DNA of 5,254 nt from NCBI GenBank assembly GCA_017629395.1, contig JAGBXH010000210.1, positions 1 to 5,254 on the forward strand, read 5' to 3'. Shown in pieces: positions 1 through 5,254 of the stretch (the stretch's first letter is position 1; the number at the start of each line of letters is the position of its first letter). This DNA is from Clostridia bacterium. GTDB taxonomy: Bacteria; Bacillota; Clostridia; Oscillospirales; CAG-272. A program made the position numbers and the translations under genes. The notes under the pieces are model-generated. The model made no database searches and was not told where the DNA came from. It saw only the letters and a program-made list of their open reading frames with translations.

Positions 1-2275
1 AGTTGCCCTTGTATCTGTTGCCAAATACGCGCACGTTCTTGACGGGGGAGTAGTCGTCGTCCTCGCTGTTATCAAAGGGAACTTTTCCATTATAGGGATT
101 ATCGGGCCACGTGCCCACGGGGTTGACGCAGACGAGGTAGTTATCGTAAGCGGTCACGTCGCTGATCTCCTCCAGCTCCTGATTGGGATCGTTCGTACCC
201 CACGTAATGAACGCCAAAGCCTTGCCACCGCCCGAATTGATATAGGAATGTGCGGCGGTGATGTGGCGGCAGGAGTTGTCCTCGCCCATCATGTTGGTCC
301 ACCACAGAATGCCGCGCGGGTCAAAGTAGTGGCAGGACATGACCACGCCGTCGTCGTTGGACTGCAAGAAGCAGCGGTTGACGAATACGTGCTGCGCCCC
401 CGCCACGCCAAAGCCGTCACCGCTGACGCACTTGACCTCGTGCAGGCGCAGGTTGGCAAGATACACGTAGCGCGAGTGATTGTATTCGGTATGGTAGTTG
501 TTGGAGCGGATGATCTCAAAATCGCGGCACTCGCAATACTCCACATGGAAAAATCCGATGGGAATGACGTGAATGCGGTCGGGGCAGCCCGAAGCATAGC
601 CCGGCATATCCACGCCCTCCTCGCTTCCCGTGTCCATCATGCGGACAGAGCCCTTGCCCGTGATCTTGATATGGTGCAGGTTTGCCCCCTGAATGAGCGG
701 CAGATTGCACACGTGCAGGCAATGCGTCCAGTTGATGCCGGGAATCACGCCGTCATGGCCGTAGGTGACCTCGTAATCGTAGTCGCAGGGCAGCTGGGAT
801 TGCCACAGCACTGCACCGTCGCCAAAGTGCAGATCGACGTTCGAGCGCATGAGCAGGGAGGTGGCGATATAGCGGCGACCGTAAAAATCATCCGAGCCCG
901 GCAGCAGCACGCGCCCGCCGCCCGCAGCGGCTACGCGGTCAATTGCGTCCTGAATGGCAACCGTGTCGTCGTGCACCGCGTCACCGTATGCACCGCAATC
1001 CAGTACGGAAAGCGTGTAGTCAGGCAGGTCAAAGGCGTAGGGGTTCTGATCGAAATCCTCGTAGTTTTCAATATAAAAACGCTCGCACAGGCAAAGCGGC
1101 TTGCATCCCTCTGCCTCGGCAAAGGCGATGAACTGATAGGGCAAGAGCGAGGTGCATTCGTCATAAAGCGCAATACCGTCCAAGGCAAATTCCGCCGTCA
1201 AAGGGCACTCTCCCACAAGACGCTTGCCCGCGGTGCTTTCAATGCCCGCAGCCGTCGGGGCATTTGCCATGGTGGTGGCGTAGATGCAGATGCTGCCGCC
1301 CGCATAATCGCCCAGCTTTGCTACGTCTACCTTGCCGCATACCTTGATCGTTTTTGCCTCTGGGTCAGCCGTGCAGGAGGTAATCGCGCCTGCATAGTCG
1401 ATCAGCGGCTTTTCCTGTTCAAAGCTGTAGCGGTGAATGATAATCTCACCCTCACCCTCGGCACACAGCGTAAACTGCAAAAGGCGTCCGTCACAAGAGG
1501 GCGTATCGGAGAGATTGAAGTAGTAGGCGTGGGGCTGATCATCATCGGCAAGCCGGAGGGTCTTGCCATGATTATAGTCATGCAGCGAGGTCTTGTAGCG
1601 CAGCGTCGCAGTCTTCGCGGTGGATTTGTTGGTCAGTACCATAAATACGGTGTTGCGGCGCGGCATGAGCATGTTATAAGGCGTGCCCGCACGATTCGGG
1701 AACAGGGGAGAGGTCAGCTCCGCTTGCCCTTGCAGCGCAAGCACCATTTCTCCGTCGTGGTCTCTCAGCGCACCACCCGTGACCTTGTAAAAGTGGGATT
1801 GTCCGCCCACCGTGCCAAGATTGTCAAGCGCGTAGCCGTAGTGCAGCGTGACTTTCACCTCGTCCTTTTGCCATATCGGATCGTAAGGAATTGCCTCCAA
1901 CGTCATGCGCACGGGCACAAAGTCCATCCCGAGCGTAGAGAACAGACGCGCCGTCTCGGTCATGTAGCAAACAGAGCAAAAGGACTGTCCCTCCTTGCCC
2001 CAAAGCGTCACGCGGCAAAGCATCCCCTCGCCACTTGATTGCGCAATTATAAAGCCCGAAACCTCGGCAAAGCGCGCGCCCTGCGCGTCCGTCAGGGCGA
2101 TTTCCAACGGTTCTGCACCGTTTTTCAGCGTCCACGTGCCGATCTTTTCGGCTTGCTCAAAGATAAAGCGACCCTGCACGTGGTTTTGCGAAAGCGTCCA
2201 AGCATCCTTGAACGAATAATCGGTCTGGCGGATCTTTTCGTAGGTATATTTGTCTTTGACAAGGTAGCGTGACAT
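1..2275 (-). CDS. Right-handed beta-helix protein, GH28/polygalacturonase-like (3' end cut off by the window edge)
   Basis: I read 758 codons with no stop from ATG at 2275-2273 to the left edge, so the C-terminus is missing. Residues 1-~410 are not recognised and look beta-rich. Residues ~419-460 (DYTLSVLDCGAYGDAVHDDT, then an alanine-rich helix and GGGRVLLPG) match the entry segment of the pectate-lyase-3 beta-helix family. Further on, Asp620 (GDGFG) and Asp641-Asp642 (SNDDG) have the 21/22-residue spacing of the catalytic aspartates of GH28 polygalacturonases. Where GH28 has the Gly-His-Gly motif, this protein has Gly682-Gly683-Gly684, so the catalytic chemistry is uncertain. The N-terminus (MSRYLVKDKY) is not a signal peptide, so the protein is probably cytosolic and may act on imported oligosaccharides. 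An AAGGAG site six bases upstream supports this start. It is divergent from the TerB operon and probably unrelated to it. Another beta-helix glycosidase, lyase or epimerase remains possible. Confidence 0.85.
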   Translation of the reverse strand, partial: MSRYLVKDKYTYEKIRQTDYSFKDAWTLSQNHVQGRFIFEQAEKIGTWTLKNGAEPLEIALTDAQGARFAEVSGFIIAQSSGEGMLCRVTLWGKEGQSFCSVCYMTETARLFSTLGMDFVPVRMTLEAIPYDPIWQKDEVKVTLHYGYALDNLGTVGGQSHFYKVTGGALRDHDGEMVLALQGQAELTSPLFPNRAGTPYNMLMPRRNTVFMVLTNKSTAKTATLRYKTSLHDYNHGKTLRLADDDQPHAYYFNLSDTPSCDGRLLQFTLCAEGEGEIIIHRYSFEQEKPLIDYAGAITSCTADPEAKTIKVCGKVDVAKLGDYAGGSICIYATTMANAPTAAGIESTAGKRLVGECPLTAEFALDGIALYDECTSLLPYQFIAFAEAEGCKPLCLCERFYIENYEDFDQNPYAFDLPDYTLSVLDCGAYGDAVHDDTVAIQDAIDRVAAAGGGRVLLPGSDDFYGRRYIATSLLMRSNVDLHFGDGAVLWQSQLPCDYDYEVTYGHDGVIPGINWTHCLHVCNLPLIQGANLHHIKITGKGSVRMMDTGSEEGVDMPGYASGCPDRIHVIPIGFFHVEYCECRDFEIIRSNNYHTEYNHSRYVYLANLRLHEVKCVSGDGFGVAGAQHVFVNRCFLQSNDDGVVMSCHYFDPRGILWWTNMMGEDNSCRHITAAHSYINSGGGKALAFITWGTNDPNQELEEISDVTAYDNYLVCVNPVGTWPDNPYNGKVPFDNSEDDDYSPVKNVRVFGNRYKGN

Positions 2276-2281
2276 AGCTGT

Positions 2282-2287
2282 CTCCTT
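2282..2287 (-). promoter_or_regulatory. Ribosome binding site of the beta-helix gene
   Basis: On the minus strand AAGGAG lies six bases before the ATG at 2275. It is a near-full match to the anti-Shine-Dalgarno sequence and fixes the start of the beta-helix gene. Confidence 0.85.
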
Positions 2288-2306
2288 CCGCGTTTTGATT
2301 GATTTA

Positions 2307-2335
2307 AGTATAGCATACAAAGCAGGGGGTGTCAA
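2307..2335 (-). promoter_or_regulatory. Sigma-A promoter of the beta-helix gene
   Basis: On the minus strand the -35 box is TTGACA (2335-2330) and the -10 box is TATACT (2312-2307), with exactly 17 bases between them. Transcription should start near 2300, leaving a leader of about 25 bases that contains the ribosome binding site. The -35 box lies inside an inverted repeat shared with the divergent promoter. Confidence 0.85.
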
Positions 2336-2397
2336 TGGTGCGGGCGGAATTTTTCAAACTCCAAAATCCGTGCAAAAACCTTGATATCCATTGACAC
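2329..2397. repeat. 10-bp inverted repeat spanning both -35 boxes
   Basis: GTGTCAATGG at 2329-2338 and CCATTGACAC at 2388-2397 are perfect reverse complements separated by 49 bases. Six of the ten positions are the TTGACA -35 hexamers themselves, but the flanking CCA and the trailing C also match. This could be a shared operator for the divergent pair. It could also be partly coincidence driven by the two consensus -35 boxes. Confidence 0.5.
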
Positions 2398-2419
2398 GCG
2401 CGCAAAGCTGTGGTATAAT
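2391..2419 (+). promoter_or_regulatory. Consensus sigma-A promoter of the TerB/ATPase operon
   Basis: TTGACA (2391-2396), a 17-base spacer and TATAAT (2414-2419) match the consensus perfectly. The -10 box is also preceded by TG at 2411-2412, an extended -10 element. Transcription should begin near 2426, giving a leader of roughly 30 bases. No attenuator or riboswitch-sized leader is present. The promoter looks intrinsically strong unless it is repressed. Confidence 0.88.
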
Positions 2420-2444
2420 AAATAATTACAGAAAAGCAAGAAAC

Positions 2445-2450
2445 GGGGTG
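2445..2450 (+). promoter_or_regulatory. Ribosome binding site that decides the TerB-protein start
   Basis: GGGGTG followed by AT pairs with the 3' end of 16S rRNA in the GGAGGTGAT register. It leaves five bases to the ATG at 2456. A TTG directly before it (2453) would sit too close, so the ATG is preferred. Confidence 0.75.
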
Positions 2451-2455
2451 ATTTG

Positions 2456-4306
2456 ATGAGCGCAAATAAGCGAAAAGACGAGCTGGACGCGTTTTGGGAT
2501 ATCGATGGTCTGCTGCCCGTCAAGCGCGCCGCCGTGCAGCGCAAGGCAGGGGCAACGGATGCCGTTGAGGTGCAATTTGAGCGCGCCAAGCCGCAGCCCG
2601 AAAACGCACAAGCCAAGCTGACCAAAACCGCACCCACCCGTCCCGTAGGGGCGAATCACGATTCGCCCGCACGCGCATCCACCCGTCCTGTAGGGGCGAA
2701 TCACGATTCGCCCGCACGCGCACCCGCCCGTCCCGTAGGGGCGAATCACGATTCGCCCGCACCCGAAAAGATCTACGAAATGCAGAGCGGACTTGTGCAC
2801 CGCGTGTGCATCTACCCTTGGAAATCGGGGTACACCTATTACGAAAAATTCTGTCGCGACGGTGAATATCTGCGCCGCATCAAGGGCAAGGAAGCACCGC
2901 ACGTGGGCTTTTTCTCCTATATGCCGCAGTACGGACAAATGACCAAGGCGCAGCTTGCCTACTATTTGTGGTGGCGTGAGAATATTATAGAGCACGGCAT
3001 CTATCTGCCTGCGGATTACAGCTATATCCTACTCAATATTTACGAGCTGATCAATCTGCCCGACGATAATCCCCTCAAGGTGCGTGACGCGCTGTGCAGG
3101 CTTTGGGTGGCGTATAAAAAGGATACACCGCGCCTGGACCGCTATTTTGCCGAGTGGATCTGCGACTATTGCTTGCTGCACGGCTTACCTGCGCCCGTGG
3201 AGCAGTTAGCCCCCATTTGGGATGACGTGTTGGCGGCTGCAACGCTCAAGGAATTTTATCTGGATGCAGGTGACGGGCGTACCGCCTCCTACGTGCGCGC
3301 GCTTTTGGCGTACTGCTGCCAGTACGACTACCGTAAGAGTAAGTTTGCCACGGGGGAGAGCAAGGAAACGTATGATCGTATTATCCCCGGCGTGCTGACT
3401 CACCTACTTGAAATGAACGGTGAAGGAGCGAAGCTGCTGCGCGGCAAGGGGGGCATGCAGGATACCGTAATCAGCCGTGATTCTTACGTCGCAGCCCTTT
3501 GCTCGCACCGTATCAAAAAGCGCAGTGAGGTGCAGTATTGCTCGGTGTCGCGCTCGCATGAGCTGCGCATGGCGGTTACCGATATGGTTAAATATACCGA
3601 AAACCGCATCCGTGCCCACATGGGCGTCAAATCGCGCCTGGGCGTGGGAACGCTGAGTGACGCGGTCAAGCGCGAGATGGACGTATATCTCGATACCGTC
3701 GTGCCGCGCATCAAAAATCCCGAACGCGAGCAGGCAGAGGAGTATGAGCGGCTGTATGACCTGCCCAAAACAGAACTCAATCTTGCGCATTCTGCCGAGA
3801 TCGAGCAGGCATCTTGGGAGACGACCAAGCGTCTTGTGGAGGCGTTTGAGGACGTCGCCGACGATGTGTCCGCTGTAACCATGACCACTCCCGTAGGGGC
3901 GAATCACGATTCGCCCGCACCCATGACCACCCCCGTAGGGGTGAATCACGATTCGCCCGCACCCATGACCACCCCCGTAGAGGCGAATCACGATTCGCCC
4001 GCGGCTTTTGATACTTCCGAAACGGCAAATCACGATTTGCCGTTGCAAAGCACCGCCGTTCCTGACGACGCACTTGCCGCTGCACTTGCTGACTACTTGC
4101 CCTTTATCCGCGCGGCAGCAGGCTGTGATGCGGGTGCGCAAATGGCATTTTGCCGCAGCATGGGCAAAATGATCGATGCCGTGGCGGATGAGATCAACGG
4201 CATTGCCGCCGACGTGTTCGGTGACGTGATATTGGAAGAGGACGGCAGCGGATATGCCGTGATTGAAGATTATAAAGAGCAGCTACAGTACCTTTGGAGG
4301 AAATAA
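2456..4306 (+). CDS. TerB_N/TerB_C domain protein with in-frame palindromic repeat insertions
   Basis: This 616-residue protein starts at ATG 2456. Residues ~106-320 form a TerB_N-type domain with its signature FFSYMPQYGQMTKAQLAYYL-WWR, followed by YSYILLNIYELIN. Residues ~340-440 are a charged, mostly helical segment. Residues ~450-616 resemble TerB_C, ending in DEINGIAADVFGDVILEE-DGSGYAVIEDYKEQL. These domains are known mainly from comparative genomics as parts of Ter-linked DNA-processing or stress systems. No catalytic motif is visible, so a scaffold or sensor role is inferred. Two linkers are built from repeats: three 15-residue units (61-105) and three 14-residue units (476-517), each around PVGANHDSPA, plus a diverged copy near 523-529. 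There is no signal peptide or membrane segment. The gene is two bases upstream of a BrxD-like ATPase gene in one operon. Despite the domain name, tellurite resistance should not be assumed. Confidence 0.88.
   Translation: MSANKRKDELDAFWDIDGLLPVKRAAVQRKAGATDAVEVQFERAKPQPENAQAKLTKTAPTRPVGANHDSPARASTRPVGANHDSPARAPARPVGANHDSPAPEKIYEMQSGLVHRVCIYPWKSGYTYYEKFCRDGEYLRRIKGKEAPHVGFFSYMPQYGQMTKAQLAYYLWWRENIIEHGIYLPADYSYILLNIYELINLPDDNPLKVRDALCRLWVAYKKDTPRLDRYFAEWICDYCLLHGLPAPVEQLAPIWDDVLAAATLKEFYLDAGDGRTASYVRALLAYCCQYDYRKSKFATGESKETYDRIIPGVLTHLLEMNGEGAKLLRGKGGMQDTVISRDSYVAALCSHRIKKRSEVQYCSVSRSHELRMAVTDMVKYTENRIRAHMGVKSRLGVGTLSDAVKREMDVYLDTVVPRIKNPEREQAEEYERLYDLPKTELNLAHSAEIEQASWETTKRLVEAFEDVADDVSAVTMTTPVGANHDSPAPMTTPVGVNHDSPAPMTTPVEANHDSPAAFDTSETANHDLPLQSTAVPDDALAAALADYLPFIRAAAGCDAGAQMAFCRSMGKMIDAVADEINGIAADVFGDVILEEDGSGYAVIEDYKEQLQYLWRK
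2636..2770 (+). repeat. First palindrome cluster: three 45-bp tandem units
   Basis: Units start at 2636, 2681 and 2726, and the last one fades after base ~2763. Each holds the palindrome GGGCGAATC-AC-GATTCGCCC (2649-2668, 2694-2713, 2739-2758), with perfect 9-bp arms, inside a 26-bp core beginning GTAG and ending CGC that is identical in all three. The units encode RPVGANHDSPARA-type peptides. The period is a multiple of three, so the frame is kept. The cluster lies between the N-terminal ~60 residues and the TerB_N domain. Confidence 0.95.
3881..4006 (+). repeat. Second palindrome cluster: three 42-bp tandem units
   Basis: Units start at 3881, 3923 and 3965 and encode MTTPVGANHDSPAP, MTTPVGVNHDSPAP and MTTPVEANHDSPAA. 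The palindromes lie at 3897-3916 (perfect, identical to the first cluster), 3939-3958 (one C-to-T change, still a G-U pair in RNA) and 3981-4000 (one change at the outermost pair). The core is shared with the first cluster, but the flanks and period differ. The cluster sits in the linker inside or just before the TerB_C region. Confidence 0.95.
4021..4044 (+). repeat. Diverged seventh palindrome copy with compensated arms
   Basis: AACGGCAAATC-AC-GATTTGCCGTT has perfect 11-bp arms around the same AC centre. Relative to the main repeat, G-to-A in the left arm is matched by C-to-T in the right arm, so pairing is preserved. It encodes TANHDLP, the diverged counterpart of GANHDSP, in the same reading frame, and it follows the second cluster after a 20-base gap. 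Confidence 0.85.
4296..4300 (+). promoter_or_regulatory. Ribosome binding site of the ATPase gene, inside the end of the TerB gene
   Basis: GGAGG lies within the last codons of the upstream gene (Trp-Arg-Lys-stop) and eight bases before the ATG at 4309. This layout suggests translational coupling. Confidence 0.85.
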
Positions 4307-4308
4307 AT

Positions 4309-5254
4309 ATGGAGCAAAAAATACAACAAATACCAAGACGCGTGCTCGGCGAACTGCTTGCATCGGTTTCCGCGGGCGTTGTGCCGCGTTCGGGTGCGCC
4401 CTATATTGCCATCGGCAGGCAGGATGAAATCGCCGCGCTCTTGTCCGATTTGGAGCAGGTCAACGAGGGCGGTGCGGGCATGCGCTTTTTGGTGGGCAGA
4501 TACGGCAGCGGTAAAAGCTTTTTAATGCAGCTCATTCGCGGCTATGCGCTGGAGCGTGACTTTATTACGGCAGACTGTGACCTCTCACCCGAGCGCAGAT
4601 TGTACGGTACGGGCGGCAGCGGCGTGGCTACCTACCGCGAGCTGATGAAAAACCTTGCCTCCAAGGCATCGCCCGACGGAGGAGCTTTGCCCAAGATCAT
4701 CGCAAGATGGATCGCTTCCTTGCAGGCGGAGCTGGTTGCAGAGGGCTCTTCGCCCGATTCCGCTACCTTTGAAGCCGCACTCAACGCGCGCGTGATGCAC
4801 AAGCTTGCAGGGGTGGAATTTCTGGTGGGCGGCTTTGATTTTGCCCGCGTTATCACGGCATACTATCGCGCCTATATGCGCGGAGGCGAGGACGACCGAG
4901 AGATCATGAGCGCATGCCTGCGCTGGCTGCGCGGTGAGTTTTCCACCAAGACCGAGGCGAAGGGCGCGCTGGGCTTTTCGGTTTCCATCATCATAGACGA
5001 CGATAACTGGTATGATTTTCTCAAGCTTTGGGCGTCCTTGGTACGCATGATGGGCTATCGCGGCTTGGTCGTGTTTATCGACGAGTGCGTCAACCTGTAT
5101 AAGATCGTGCACCGCGTCAGCCGTGAGAATAACTATGAAAAACTCCTTTCCATGTTTAATGATACGCTGCAAGGGCGTGCACCCGGGCTTGAGATCGTGT
5201 TTGGCGGTACTCCCCAGTTTTTGGAGGACACACGTCGCGGACTGTTTTCCTATG
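4309..5254 (+). CDS. P-loop ATPase of the DUF2791 (BrxC/BrxD-like) family (3' end cut off)
   Basis: I read 315 codons from ATG 4309 to the right edge. The N-terminus carries the family's opening pattern: RRVLGELLASVSAGVVPRSG, then YIAIGRQDEI. The Walker A motif is GRYGSGKS (63-70). It is followed by DCDLSPERRLYG (90-100) and TYRELMKNLA (108-117). Walker B is LVVFIDE (253-259), with Asp258 and Glu259 as the magnesium-binding and catalytic pair. VFGGTPQFLEDTRRGLFSY (297-315) is a sensor-like segment typical of the family. BrxD of BREX phage-defence systems belongs here, and similar ATPases are encoded beside TerB_N/TerB_C proteins and SF2 helicases. The likely role is an ATP-driven DNA-processing or loading step in the cytoplasm. 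The start lies two bases after the upstream stop, and its GGAGG site lies inside the upstream gene. Probably somewhat over 100 residues are missing. Confidence 0.88.
   Translation, partial: MEQKIQQIPRRVLGELLASVSAGVVPRSGAPYIAIGRQDEIAALLSDLEQVNEGGAGMRFLVGRYGSGKSFLMQLIRGYALERDFITADCDLSPERRLYGTGGSGVATYRELMKNLASKASPDGGALPKIIARWIASLQAELVAEGSSPDSATFEAALNARVMHKLAGVEFLVGGFDFARVITAYYRAYMRGGEDDREIMSACLRWLRGEFSTKTEAKGALGFSVSIIIDDDNWYDFLKLWASLVRMMGYRGLVVFIDECVNLYKIVHRVSRENNYEKLLSMFNDTLQGRAPGLEIVFGGTPQFLEDTRRGLFSY

Noticed and set aside
248..2038. A 596-codon open frame on the plus strand
   Set aside because: It is antisense to the beta-helix gene. The opposite strand shows a recognisable family, a promoter, a ribosome binding site and an ATG, whereas this frame gives a low-complexity Val/Ala/Arg-rich product with no known domain.
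2453..2455. TTG as the start of the TerB gene
   Set aside because: The adjacent ATG at 2456 is a better start codon and sits at a better distance from the GGGGTG site.
2645..2760. Short CRISPR array
   Set aside because: There are only three repeats, the intervening ~19 bp are near-identical rather than unique spacers, and the whole block is in-frame coding sequence.
2426..2995. Minus-strand open frame with repeated GRIVIRPYG peptides (similar case at 3404-4141)
   Set aside because: The repeated peptide is just the palindromic element read on the other strand. These frames lie antisense to the well-supported TerB gene and have no start signals.
4021..4044. Intrinsic terminators at the palindromes
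   Set aside because: No T-run follows any copy, and all of them lie inside an open coding frame well before its stop.
4585..5172. 195-codon minus-strand open frame
   Set aside because: It is a shadow of the P-loop ATPase gene, whose Walker motifs are clear on the plus strand.
4309..5254. Calling the locus a BREX system
   Set aside because: Only a BrxD-like ATPase is visible. BrxA, BrxB, BrxC, PglX and PglZ are not in the window, and the partner is a TerB-domain protein.

Overview
The window looks like chromosomal DNA from an uncultured Bacillota, probably a gut or rumen clostridium (Oscillospirales-like). This is inferred from the moderate-to-high GC content, strong AAGGAG/GGAGG ribosome binding sites, near-perfect TTGACA-17-TATAAT promoters and the gene types. 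The genus cannot be determined from this sequence.

Layout. Bases 2275 down to 1 (minus strand) are one long open reading frame that runs off the left edge. It encodes a right-handed beta-helix protein with a pectate-lyase-3-type entry segment and GH28 (polygalacturonase-like) aspartate motifs, and it has no signal peptide. Bases 2276-2455 are a short divergent control region. It holds two oppositely directed sigma-A promoters whose -35 boxes lie inside a perfect 10-bp inverted repeat. Bases 2456-4306 (plus) encode a TerB_N/TerB_C-type protein. Two bases later, at 4309, a gene for a P-loop ATPase of the DUF2791 (BrxC/BrxD-like) family begins and runs off the right edge.

The TerB_N/TerB_C protein and the BrxD-like ATPase form a tightly spaced, probably translationally coupled operon. 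Related gene sets have been described computationally as Ter-associated DNA-processing or stress systems, and the ATPase family includes BrxD of BREX phage-defence loci. A superfamily-2 helicase would be the expected next partner, but it lies outside this window. A defence or DNA-processing role is inference.

The most unusual feature is inside the TerB gene. A 20-bp palindrome (9-bp arms around AC) is present six times in frame, as three 45-bp tandem units and three 42-bp tandem units. A seventh, diverged copy has compensated arm changes. The copies encode PVGANHDSPA-type peptides in two linker regions. They look like a dispersed palindromic element that has colonised and expanded within a coding region, much as Rickettsia palindromic elements do.
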